Assembly (NCBI RefSeq): GCF_002159455.1
Contig: NZ_NFIQ01000003.1
Location: 16,126-80,125, forward strand
Direction of reading: 5' to 3'
Length of the DNA stretch: 64,000 nucleotides
Origin: Flavonifractor sp. An306
GTDB lineage: Bacteria; Bacillota; Clostridia; Oscillospirales; Oscillospiraceae
The translations under genes were made by a program, and so were the position numbers. How positions within the stretch are numbered: position 1 is the first letter of the stretch; the number at the start of each line of letters is the position of its first letter. The notes under the pieces were generated by a model, which saw only the letters and a program-made list of their open reading frames with translations, did no database searches and was not told where the DNA came from. This document shows, piece by piece, positions 31,730-39,945 of this stretch.

Positions 31730-33478
31730 TTAGACCAGGCTCCATCCAGCAGCATTCTTTCGAATATTGACGAAATCCTGATAGATACCCGGCTGCTCCA
31801 GAAGTTCCTCGTGGGTGCCATGCTGTGCGATTTGGCCGTTGTCAATTACCAGGATTTGATCGGCATTTTGAATGGTATTCAAGCGGTGAGCAATCACAAG
31901 CAAGGTCTTACCCTTTACCAACTCCGAAATAGCCTCTTGAATATAGCTTTCATTGTCGGTATCAACACTTGCGGTAGCTTCGTCCAAAATAACGATAGGC
32001 GCATCCTTCAAGATGCAGCGCGCAATCGAAATTCGCTGTTTCTCACCGCCGGAAAGAGTAGCGCCGCCTTCACCCACCACGGTTTTGAACCCGTCAGGCA
32101 AAGCCATGATGAAATCATAGCAGCGGGCTTTTTTTGCCGCTTCATATACTTCTTCCTCCGTGGCATCCGGTTTTCCCATGCTGATGTTGTTATAGATCGT
32201 ATCCTGGAACAAATACACCCTCTGGAACACCATACTGATTTGATCCATCAGCTCCGACAGGGGTACATTCCGAATATCCACACCTCTAATTGCCACGCTG
32301 CCGGATTTTACATCCCACAACCGGGCCAGCAGATTTGCGATAGTGGATTTGCCGCCACCGGAAGGACCGACCAGGGCCGTCATAGAGTTTTTCTTCATAG
32401 TGAAATTGATATGGTGCAGCACTTCTTTGTCCTGATAGGCAAAAACAACATCGCTAAACTGTACTTCCGGCTGCCCTGGTTGTGCCTGGGAAGGCAAGTG
32501 CTGCTTACCAGTATCGGGGAGTTCCGGCTCATCCAATACCGCTTCAATGCGATCCAATGCCGCGTTCATTACAGTCAGGCGAGATGCCTCGCCATAGAGT
32601 GCTTTCAGCGGTCCAAATAAATCAAATACGAACAACAGAACGCCAAGGACATAAGCCAGGGAAAGGCCGCCATTCTGTTCCAGAAAGATTGCCAGCCCGA
32701 AGATTGCCGCAATACCAATGCCATAAAGGATATTCAGCCCCATGGTCCAGGGGGTCATTTTTCTCTCAAAGGCAAGAGAGGTATTTCTGGATCGCTTGAA
32801 ATTCCCAGTTAATTCTTCCGACTTCTCACCCAGCAGGTTATAGCTCTTGATGACACCGATCCCTTCTACAAAGGACAATACCGCATCGGTCAGTCGCTCA
32901 CTTTGCTCCTGGCGGCCTGCGGCTTCGCGTAGGGAGACCTTGTTCATTCCTTTTGACACCAGCCATGCCAAAAGCGTCACGATGGCAGCAATTAAGCCGA
33001 GTTGCCAGTTCAGATAGAACATGAACACCAGGAGAACCAGGGCGGACAGGAGATAGCTCATCATGTTTCCCAAGGTACTCATGGCAACTTCTTCGATAAA
33101 TACCATGTCGGTGCTGAGAACCGAGCTAATCTTGCCAATATTGCCGGAGGTAAAATATCCCATAGGCAGTTTTCGGAGGTGCCCGCCCAGCTCCATTCGC
33201 TTGTCAGCAAACATCAGGTAGCCCGCTGCGCTCTGCAAACTGTCACTAAGATAGTGTACCAGCATCTGAATCAACACAGATGCTCCAAGACCAAGCCCCA
33301 CATAAAGGCAGGTCTGCCCAGTCAAAGTCCCGGCGGCAAAACCGCTCAAAACCACAAAGGCCAGAAAAATCGGCATTTTGGACAGAATTGACTCCAGAAA
33401 AGCGCATACAACAGCTCCCTGAATCCGCCCTTTATAGCGACCGGACAGTTTCAAAATTCTTGAAAACAGTGCAAACAT
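31730..33478 (-). CDS. Half-ABC transporter, TMD-NBD (YbtQ/IrtB/EqbI-like)
   Basis: 582 residues: six transmembrane helices (~1-310) fused to an ABC ATPase. Walker A is GPSGGGKST, signature LSGGEKQRISIAR and Walker B PIVILDEATASVD. It forms a heterodimer with the product of the adjoining gene; the two genes abut with no gap. Pairs of this exporter-like fold import iron-siderophore complexes in yersiniabactin, mycobactin and equibactin loci. The neighbours (ECF transporter, DtxR, AraC) match that setting. Export of another compound cannot be ruled out from sequence. Confidence 0.9.
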   Translation of the reverse strand: MFALFSRILKLSGRYKGRIQGAVVCAFLESILSKMPIFLAFVVLSGFAAGTLTGQTCLYVGLGLGASVLIQMLVHYLSDSLQSAAGYLMFADKRMELGGHLRKLPMGYFTSGNIGKISSVLSTDMVFIEEVAMSTLGNMMSYLLSALVLLVFMFYLNWQLGLIAAIVTLLAWLVSKGMNKVSLREAAGRQEQSERLTDAVLSFVEGIGVIKSYNLLGEKSEELTGNFKRSRNTSLAFERKMTPWTMGLNILYGIGIAAIFGLAIFLEQNGGLSLAYVLGVLLFVFDLFGPLKALYGEASRLTVMNAALDRIEAVLDEPELPDTGKQHLPSQAQPGQPEVQFSDVVFAYQDKEVLHHINFTMKKNSMTALVGPSGGGKSTIANLLARLWDVKSGSVAIRGVDIRNVPLSELMDQISMVFQRVYLFQDTIYNNISMGKPDATEEEVYEAAKKARCYDFIMALPDGFKTVVGEGGATLSGGEKQRISIARCILKDAPIVILDEATASVDTDNESYIQEAISELVKGKTLLVIAHRLNTIQNADQILVIDNGQIAQHGTHEELLEQPGIYQDFVNIRKNAAGWSLV

Positions 33479-35263
33479 TTATTTTCCCTCCTTTGCGGTA
33501 TGGACTTTCCATTCGGCGCTGTCCTGTGCAGCTTTCCATAGTTTTTGATATTCCGGGCAGGACTGGATCAATTCCTGATGTTTTCCGGTAGCCACCAGAT
33601 TACCATGATCCATAACACAAATCTGGTCAGCGTTCATAATTGCGGGTAGTTTGTGAGCGATGACAACCAGCGTCTTACCCTTCACCAGTTCTGCAATAGC
33701 GGCCTCCATTTTTTCCTCATTCTCTGGATCAGCATAGGCGGTCGCTTCATCGAGGACAACGATAGGAGCATCTTTTAAGATTGCCCGCGCCAAAGAAATG
33801 CGCTGGCGCTGGCCGCCAGAAAGCATTTTCCCGGCATCGCCTGCCATAGAATGAATGCCCTGGGGAAGTTTTTCGAGGAACTCCATGCACTGAGCTTTCT
33901 TTGCTGCTTCCATTACTTCCTCGTCTGTTGCGTTCAGTCGGCCAAGCCGGATGTTTTCCAACAGAGAAGTATTAAACAGATATTGATCCTGAGCCACATA
34001 GGAAATGCGGCTGTTCAATGCTTCCAGGCTCATATCACAAAGTTTCTGCCCGCCAATGGAAATGCTGCCTTTTTGTGGGTCATAGTAGTGGATCAGTAGT
34101 TTGGCTAAGGTACTCTTGCCGGAACCAGACTCGCCTACGAGGGCTGTTTTTTGTCCTGCTTTTGCGGTAAAAGAAATATCATGGAGGACTTCATCCTCCA
34201 CAACCGTAGGTTTCCCGTCCGGGCCTGGCTGCATGGTCTGATACGCAAACGAAACATGGTCATAAGTGATTGTGTCGTCTTTTCCATGGAACACATCGTC
34301 AGTCTGCTGAAGTTCAGGCGCGTCCAGCACTTGCTCCAACGCAGAAATCTTATAGTTAAGCTGGGGCATAGTAGGCAGAAATCCCAGCGATTTGAGCAAT
34401 GGCATACCGATACTCAAGGACAGGCACAGCACCAGAATCAGGTCTGGCAGGGCCGACCAGCCAGAGAGAACAAACCAGGCTCCCAATGGCAATGTCAGAA
34501 TAATAGTGCAAGGTAATAAGCTGCTGTAAATCGCCATCCAGGGCCACGCTGCTTTATACCATGCCAATGTATAGTCCCGGTAATCAGATACATCTTTGCG
34601 GAATCGTTCATAGGAGTCCGCATCCTTATTGAACACTTTGACGACTTCCATGCCATTGATGTACTCGATGATGGTGTTATTCATCTTCTGCCCGGCCATA
34701 TAGTATGGTCCCATTTTCTTCATGCCGACAGAGTACATGGTTTTCATGGCAATCAGACTGATGGGGATAGAGGCCAGCGACAACAGCGCCAGTTTCCAGT
34801 CCACAAAAAACATGGCTACATAGACCGCTATGGGGATCATCAGATTTGCGATACCCTCTGGCATGGAGTGAGCCAACAAGACCTCCAGACTATCCACATC
34901 GTCCACGAACAACTTTTTGACGGTGCCTGTGCCTTTATCCTGGATAACGCCCAGCGGCAACTTTTCAAATCGTTTTTGCAAGGCGGTACGCAGGCGGAGC
35001 AAGGTATCATAAGCCGCCTTGTGTGAAATGTTCAGCCCCCATCCATAGAGAATAGCTTGCAGCACCAGGCAGACCAGCACAAGCACAACTCGCAGGATGA
35101 TAAATGAGGCATCGATTGTCTCCCCCATGACCAACGGCGCGATCACCTGGTAGGCCAGCACAAAGGGAAGGACCCCCATTAAAACGCTGACCAGTACAAC
35201 CGCCGTGGCTGCGTAAAGTCCCTTTTTATGAGGCCCGGCGTATTCAAATACTTTTTGAAACAT
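33479..35263 (-). CDS. Half-ABC transporter, TMD-NBD (YbtP/IrtA/EqbH-like)
   Basis: 594 residues: an N-terminal six-helix domain (~15-310) and an ATPase domain with Walker A GESGSGKST, signature LSGGQRQRISLAR and Walker B PIVVLDEATAYADPENE. The D-loop after the catalytic Glu reads AYAD instead of the usual ASVD/ALD, which suggests the two ATP sites are not equal. It is the partner of the gene that follows. It starts 15 bases after the EcfA gene with GGAGGTTAG as ribosome site. See the partner entry for the siderophore-import argument. Confidence 0.9.
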   Translation of the reverse strand: MFQKVFEYAGPHKKGLYAATAVVLVSVLMGVLPFVLAYQVIAPLVMGETIDASFIILRVVLVLVCLVLQAILYGWGLNISHKAAYDTLLRLRTALQKRFEKLPLGVIQDKGTGTVKKLFVDDVDSLEVLLAHSMPEGIANLMIPIAVYVAMFFVDWKLALLSLASIPISLIAMKTMYSVGMKKMGPYYMAGQKMNNTIIEYINGMEVVKVFNKDADSYERFRKDVSDYRDYTLAWYKAAWPWMAIYSSLLPCTIILTLPLGAWFVLSGWSALPDLILVLCLSLSIGMPLLKSLGFLPTMPQLNYKISALEQVLDAPELQQTDDVFHGKDDTITYDHVSFAYQTMQPGPDGKPTVVEDEVLHDISFTAKAGQKTALVGESGSGKSTLAKLLIHYYDPQKGSISIGGQKLCDMSLEALNSRISYVAQDQYLFNTSLLENIRLGRLNATDEEVMEAAKKAQCMEFLEKLPQGIHSMAGDAGKMLSGGQRQRISLARAILKDAPIVVLDEATAYADPENEEKMEAAIAELVKGKTLVVIAHKLPAIMNADQICVMDHGNLVATGKHQELIQSCPEYQKLWKAAQDSAEWKVHTAKEGK

Positions 35264-35278
35264 AAGTCTAACCTCCCA

Positions 35279-36745
35279 TCAGTTGAAATATTTTTCGGAA
35301 AGAGTTTTCAAAATTTCCGGCGAAAGCCGGTGATTTTGGATGGCTCCGCAGTCATCCAACTGGACTACTTCGGTACAGGTACGAACAATGAACTCAAAAT
35401 CGTGGGATACCACAAAAACAATTACCCCGGAATTTGAAAGCTGTTCAATCAGATTGCTGACGCGTATCATCGAGTCATAGTCCAAACCGCTGGTAGGTTC
35501 GTCAAAGTAAATCACCGGACTGTCCTTTACGATTGCTGCGCCGATAGTGACCCGTTGCTTTTGACCGCCTGAAAGAGAGGCAGGGTGACGATCCCGATAT
35601 TCTGAAAGCTCCAAAGCCTCCAATGTTGCGTCCACTTTTTCTTTGCAATCATCCCGTATTCCCAGGGACAGTTCTTCTTCCACGCTGCTGGCAAAGAGCT
35701 GATAATCTGTATCCTGCATTACCAGATAAGACAAGGCGCGCCTCTGACGGGGCGTGAGTTTCTTTCCGTCAAAGCTGATTTCCCCTTGCCACTGTTTTAA
35801 GAGGCCGGTCAAAATCGACAAAAGGGTTGTCTTGCCCGCGCCATTGTGACCGAGAATCCCAATGACATCTCCCGAATGGGCTTCAAAACTGACATTCTGA
35901 AACACATTAGGGCCTTTCTTATAAGAGAACGCGAGGTCATGCACCGCTAACAGATGTTTTCCATCGTAAACACGATCTTTTTCATGATAGTTTTCCGCAT
36001 CTCGTTCCGGGTACGCTGTCCGCAGGCCGTAGGAAATCCGCGTTTTCTCAGGCAGCGTACAAAACTGTTCTCTGGTAAATTCCCGTTCGACCTTCCCATC
36101 TTGAATGAGAAACACCCGGTCAATCAAATCGCGCAGGTAATAAAAACGATGTTCCACCACAAAGATGGTATATCCATCTTGCTTCAATTTTCCCATGATT
36201 TCAGCCAACCGTTTGGTCGCTGCATAATCCAAATTTGCGGATGGCTCATCGAAAATGTAGACCTTGGGTGAGAGAGCGTAAACTGAGCCAATGGCAATCT
36301 GCTGTTTTTCTCCACTGGACAGGGCAAAAATGCTCCTGTTCAGATAGTCCACCAGTTCCAAATCTTTGGCCGCCTTTGCGATACGATCAATCGTTTCTTC
36401 ACGGGAAAGCCCCATGTTTTCGCATCCAAAGGCCAGTTCGCGCGTAGTATCTGTCATAAAAAACTGAGAGCGCGGGTCTTGGAATACGGTTCCCACCTGT
36501 CCGGCCAGTTGTGAAGGTTTCATTTCCAGGAGTGAACGCCCGTCCATCATAAGATCCCCTTGGATTTCTCCAGGGTAAAAATGCGGAATCAGGCCATTGA
36601 GTGAACGGATCAGTGTCGTCTTACCGCAGCCGCTTCGCCCGGTCAATAGGATAAACTCGCCGGTCTGTATGGTCATATCAATGCCACGGAGGGTAAAATC
36701 CTGGCTTTCTTCATAGCGAAAGCTGAAATTCTGAAATGAGATCAT
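35279..36745 (-). CDS. ECF transporter double ATPase (EcfA1-EcfA2 fusion)
   Basis: A 488-residue protein with two complete ABC ATPase domains. The first has GRSGCGKTT, LSSGEKQQIAIG and IFDEPSANLD. The second has GHNGAGKTT, LSGGQKQRVTIG and YFDEPTSGLD. This fused ATPase occurs with EcfT and MptD-type S components. It energises uptake of a small ligand bound by the S component. ATG 36745, 8 bases after GGAGG, is preferred over ATGs 6 and 15 bases upstream, which crowd the ribosome site. It starts 2 bases after the EcfT stop. Confidence 0.93.
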   Translation of the reverse strand: MISFQNFSFRYEESQDFTLRGIDMTIQTGEFILLTGRSGCGKTTLIRSLNGLIPHFYPGEIQGDLMMDGRSLLEMKPSQLAGQVGTVFQDPRSQFFMTDTTRELAFGCENMGLSREETIDRIAKAAKDLELVDYLNRSIFALSSGEKQQIAIGSVYALSPKVYIFDEPSANLDYAATKRLAEIMGKLKQDGYTIFVVEHRFYYLRDLIDRVFLIQDGKVEREFTREQFCTLPEKTRISYGLRTAYPERDAENYHEKDRVYDGKHLLAVHDLAFSYKKGPNVFQNVSFEAHSGDVIGILGHNGAGKTTLLSILTGLLKQWQGEISFDGKKLTPRQRRALSYLVMQDTDYQLFASSVEEELSLGIRDDCKEKVDATLEALELSEYRDRHPASLSGGQKQRVTIGAAIVKDSPVIYFDEPTSGLDYDSMIRVSNLIEQLSNSGVIVFVVSHDFEFIVRTCTEVVQLDDCGAIQNHRLSPEILKTLSEKYFN

Positions 36746-36747
36746 CG

Positions 36748-37521
36748 TCATACCCTCCACAAAATGATTTCCCCGATTTTGGTCTGGTCAATAAGAAGCA
36801 GGCCAGCTAAAAAGAGGATACCAAGCAGAGATACCACAATTTCCGGCCATGCAAAACGAATCGGCCGCAGCGCATATCGTTTGCACTCCAACTCCAGACC
36901 GCGTGTTGTACCGGATGCCGCCAGCTCATCGGTAACCTTCAGGCACCGCATCAACAGTGGTATCAAAATATACTCTATCGTCGCCAGCGGATGAGATACC
37001 CGTTTCCAGAGGGTATCGCTGATGCCTCGAATATCCATCGTGCTGCGGATTTGCCGGTATTCAATCCGTAAAGTAGGGATATAGCGGAACATGACCACAA
37101 GAGGGATCGTGACTGCCTGCGGCAGGCGCATCCTTTGAAGAGCCACCATCAGATCATCCATGTAGGTGGTCCGCAATATCCAGAGTCCCATCATTACAAT
37201 GGGGATCAGTTTCAGAACCGTCACGCCGAACACGCTCATAATCACACTCAAAACCGGCACCTGCACATAACGGAGCAGAGCATTGAGATAAGCGACAATG
37301 ATATAGGTCACTATCATCTTTACAGCCCATTTTCCGCCATTGCCCAGGGCGATGAACAATCCGTAAACCAGCATGAGTACAAGACTGACAACTTCTCCGG
37401 CCAGAAAATAGCTGACAAAGCCGATGCAAACCAGGAGAAGGATCTTGCAGCGCGGGTCCAGGAGCGCAGACCCGTGTAGGGGTTGTCGCTCAATAATCTG
37501 TTTGATTTGTGCTTCTTCCAT
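36748..37521 (-). CDS. ECF transporter transmembrane protein EcfT (CbiQ-like)
   Basis: 257 residues with about five to six helices. The T-component hallmark is two short Ala-Arg-Gly-type motifs; here the cytoplasmic loops carry IRSTMDIRG and AASGTTRGLE, which bind the ATPases. LDPRCKILLLV near the N terminus is typical of the family. It links the S component to the double ATPase encoded next. A hairpin in the 113-base gap before it may tune its expression relative to the S component. Confidence 0.92.
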   Translation of the reverse strand: MEEAQIKQIIERQPLHGSALLDPRCKILLLVCIGFVSYFLAGEVVSLVLMLVYGLFIALGNGGKWAVKMIVTYIIVAYLNALLRYVQVPVLSVIMSVFGVTVLKLIPIVMMGLWILRTTYMDDLMVALQRMRLPQAVTIPLVVMFRYIPTLRIEYRQIRSTMDIRGISDTLWKRVSHPLATIEYILIPLLMRCLKVTDELAASGTTRGLELECKRYALRPIRFAWPEIVVSLLGILFLAGLLLIDQTKIGEIILWRV

Positions 37522-37545
37522 TCCAATGCCTCCCTATAAAATCAA

Positions 37546-37573
37546 AGCGCGGGACCACATTCAGCCCCGCGCT
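37546..37573 (-). terminator. Hairpin between S-component and EcfT genes (possible attenuator)
   Basis: An 8-bp stem (AGCGCGGG 37546-37553 with CCCGCGCT 37566-37573) is followed on the minus strand by TTGATTTTAT. It is weak as a terminator, so partial read-through is likely, which would give more S component than EcfT and EcfA. Confidence 0.55.
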
Positions 37574-37634
37574 CTAAAATCAGGCAGCCCGCTTGCCTGC
37601 GTTTGTCTGATGAATTTTCAGGGGGCTGATCCTG

Positions 37635-38237
37635 TTATTTTACTGAAACGAGTCCAGCCTTGATAAAGTGTTTCTTCAACGCTTTCTGGCCGATAAAACC
37701 GCCAAGCAGACCACCAATCAGCCCGGCAGCTACAATGACTACCAGCATAGGAACAGAAGTAATATTCAGCATCCCTTCGATGTACTCCGGTGCGATGTTG
37801 TTCTTCTCCATCGCGCCCACAAAGGCACTTTGAAGGAACTTGATGGGGCAGATGGCGCTGAAAGCAAAAATAGCACTGAACAGCGCATACGCCACCATCA
37901 TGGACTTCATCGTGATTTCTTTGCGGCCCATAACCAGGAAGTCGCAGACGACACCGCCAATCACCAGACCGATGGGGATGAACCAGAAAGCGCCCACCAG
38001 CAGGAACAGAATGGCTTGAATGGCGGCGCAGATGGTGAATACGCCCTTCTTTGGCACTTTGGCCAGCAGGAGCATCATCACGATACCATTAGGGATAGCA
38101 ACAACGGACGGGTAAAACACATTTGTCACCGGGCCAGCCACGCTCATAATGGTGCTGATAATCATGCAGATGATCCACATGAGGGCAGTCAGGACACCGA
38201 TGAGAATAAAGTCTTTCGCATTCAACTTTTGTTTCAT
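37635..38237 (-). CDS. MptD-family ECF transporter S component
   Basis: A 200-residue protein with about six hydrophobic segments, similar to the MptD (Trep_Strep) S-component family: NAKDFILIGVLTALMWIICM at the start and AGLIGGLLGGFIGQKALKKH at the end. S components bind the imported ligand; the ligand of this family is not firmly known. ATG 38237 is 7 bases after GAGGAGG. It is the first gene of the cargo 1 operon, with a SigA promoter and the shared GGTTAG dyad directly upstream. Confidence 0.9.
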   Translation of the reverse strand: MKQKLNAKDFILIGVLTALMWIICMIISTIMSVAGPVTNVFYPSVVAIPNGIVMMLLLAKVPKKGVFTICAAIQAILFLLVGAFWFIPIGLVIGGVVCDFLVMGRKEITMKSMMVAYALFSAIFAFSAICPIKFLQSAFVGAMEKNNIAPEYIEGMLNITSVPMLVVIVAAGLIGGLLGGFIGQKALKKHFIKAGLVSVK

Positions 38238-38271
38238 GCTCATGCCTCCTCACTTTGTTGGAAAATAAAAA

Positions 38272-38335
38272 TGTGGTGTAGTTAGCAGAACCTAACCACA
38301 CCACATAGAATATCAGTTATCGCAGACTAATCCAA
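38272..38335 (-). promoter_or_regulatory. Cargo 1 operon promoter with shared operator (site C)
   Basis: On the minus strand, TTGGAT (38330-38335) and TATTCT (38307-38312) are 17 bases apart. The core dyad GGTTAG-GTTCTG-CTAACT (38280-38297) follows the -10 after nine bases. It is extended by outer arms TGTGGTGT and ACACCACA (38272-38279, 38298-38305), so the whole dyad spans 34 bases. Confidence 0.85.
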
Positions 38336-38367
38336 CCCAAAACCTGCCCATTTTGACCCAAAAACAG

Positions 38368-39354
38368 TCAGACTTTATTTTTTGCGCTATCGAACCGGCT
38401 TTCCCGATAATTTTTGGGAGCTACGCCATACCGCTTTTTGAAGGCAGCCGCAAAATTGCTGGCCTTACCATAACCAACTATTGCGGCAACTTCGCTTACA
38501 TTCCAGTCTCCTTCTAAAAGCAACTGTGCGGCCTGTGCCAAACGCTGTTCAATAACATATTGATGGATCGGCATACCATAAAACAAAGAGAACCCGCGTG
38601 TCAGTTTTGTCATGCTTAAGTGTACCATACGGGATAGTTCTTCGCAGGAAGGGGCGAATGCAAGCTGACTGTCTATAATTCGCTTGGCTTCCATAATGGC
38701 GGTTCTTTCCGTCCGGGACATGGAGATGCTTTTTCCCATCAGGATGTCCAATTCAAGCACTTCTCCCAAATAAATTGACAACAGCTCCAGTAACTTACCA
38801 TCCAAGTATAGATAGCCCAGACCTCCGCGATATTGCGTGAACTGACTTGTCTCTGTTAAAATCTGCTCCATGATAGGTGTTACCGGGACTTTAGAAATCC
38901 CGCCCAGAAGTTTCTTTTCGTAAGCAGTTACTTCCTGCCCGTCAAAGTAATCTGCGAGGAGATGAGAGAAATAAGGGATGGGGATTTTTATGCTCTTGAA
39001 TGAGAAATTGCTGTCTTTCTTGTAACAGATATATTCTGTTCCTCCATGCCCGGCATAAATGCAGGACTCATTCTTCTGAATAGTAACAGAACGTCGGTCA
39101 TCCATGATCCCCCAGGAAATCCCGTCATTCAAGCAGAAAATAATTTGCATATACTCCTTACTGACAGGTCCCTGCACATTCATGTCAGACTGATAACACA
39201 TTTGCCAGTCGGAAAGAATAACTCCATGTTTGATCTTTGTTTGGGCAATTCTTCCTTGCCCCATATCAGACGGAATATCCATCGAAATTGTTTGGGGAGA
39301 ATTGATTATGAGGTCATTGTATAATTTGCCAAGATAATGGCTCCCATGCGTCAT
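38368..39354 (-). CDS. AraC-family transcriptional regulator
   Basis: A 328-residue regulator. The C-terminal ~100 residues hold the double HTH: PSCEELSRMVHLSMTKLTRG, then WNVSEVAAIVGYGKASNFAAAFKKRYGVAPKNYR. The N-terminal ~200 residues are a likely ligand-sensing domain. It resembles the layout of YbtA/PchR-type activators, which respond to the cognate siderophore, but ligand binding is inferred. It is transcribed with the same direction as the transporter operon from its own promoter, which carries the shared operator. Confidence 0.9.
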   Translation of the reverse strand: MTHGSHYLGKLYNDLIINSPQTISMDIPSDMGQGRIAQTKIKHGVILSDWQMCYQSDMNVQGPVSKEYMQIIFCLNDGISWGIMDDRRSVTIQKNESCIYAGHGGTEYICYKKDSNFSFKSIKIPIPYFSHLLADYFDGQEVTAYEKKLLGGISKVPVTPIMEQILTETSQFTQYRGGLGYLYLDGKLLELLSIYLGEVLELDILMGKSISMSRTERTAIMEAKRIIDSQLAFAPSCEELSRMVHLSMTKLTRGFSLFYGMPIHQYVIEQRLAQAAQLLLEGDWNVSEVAAIVGYGKASNFAAAFKKRYGVAPKNYRESRFDSAKNKV

Positions 39355-39378
39355 GATGTGAGTTTCACCTCTTTTTTG

Positions 39379-39425
39379 GGTTAGTTACTGCTAACCATGA
39401 TACAACTTTTTTGCTTCCCAGTCAA
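39379..39425 (-). promoter_or_regulatory. AraC-gene promoter with shared operator (site B)
   Basis: On the minus strand, TTGACT (39420-39425) and TATCAT (39397-39402) are 17 bases apart. The perfect dyad GGTTAG-CAGTAA-CTAACC (39379-39396) touches the -10 box, so a bound repressor would block initiation. Confidence 0.88.
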
Positions 39426-39494
39426 GATATAGCCAAAATACAGCTTCCGAATTGTAGTATTAGTAGAGGGTAAATACGAGGGAAGGGTTACGGT

Positions 39495-39574
39495 AGCAAG
39501 CACAGCCAGTGAGTACCCACTGGCGGATTTTGTGTTTAGGGGAACCCCCGCCCCTAAACACAAAAATGCTTGCT
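39495..39574. other. Candidate origin of transfer (oriT)
   Basis: Nested inverted repeats lie 40 bases upstream of mobC. Outer arms are AGCAAGCA/TGCTTGCT (39495-39502, 39567-39574). Inside are GCCAGTG/CACTGGC (39505-39511, 39518-39524) and a perfect 15-bp stem (39528-39542 with 39551-39565). The place next to mobC and relaxase and the compact structure fit an oriT. The nick position cannot be given. Confidence 0.72.
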
Positions 39575-39615
39575 GGGATAGTCCCAGATCCTTATGAGAA
39601 CGGAGGCGGTGCGGC

Positions 39616-39945
39616 ATGGCAAATCGAAAGCGGAATATCCAGATGAAATTCTGGGTTACAGAGGAGGAAAAGCGGCTCATTGACGAGAAAATGAGCCAGT
39701 TTCCCACAAAGCGCTATGGGGCGTACTTGCGGAAGATGGCGATTGACGGATATATCATCCAGGTGGACACCACCGACATTAAGGAAATGACGAAAGCCCT
39801 TGGCTCCATTGGCCGGAACATCAATCAGATCGCCAAGCGGGTCAACGCCGAAGGTCCTACCTATCAGGCTGACATGGAGGAAATCCGGGAGAGATTGGAG
39901 CAGATATGGCAGTTACAAAGACGCATCCTATTAAGTCAACGCTGA
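39616..39945 (+). CDS. mobC: MobC-family relaxosome protein
   Basis: A 109-residue MobC-like accessory protein. An N-terminal ribbon-helix-helix-like part (RNIQMKFWVTEEEKRLIDEKM) precedes the family motif ALGSIGRNINQIAKRVN. It helps the relaxase open the origin of transfer. It overlaps the relaxase gene by 40 bases, so the two are co-translated. The inverted repeats just upstream are its likely binding region. Confidence 0.93.
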   Translation: MANRKRNIQMKFWVTEEEKRLIDEKMSQFPTKRYGAYLRKMAIDGYIIQVDTTDIKEMTKALGSIGRNINQIAKRVNAEGPTYQADMEEIRERLEQIWQLQRRILLSQR

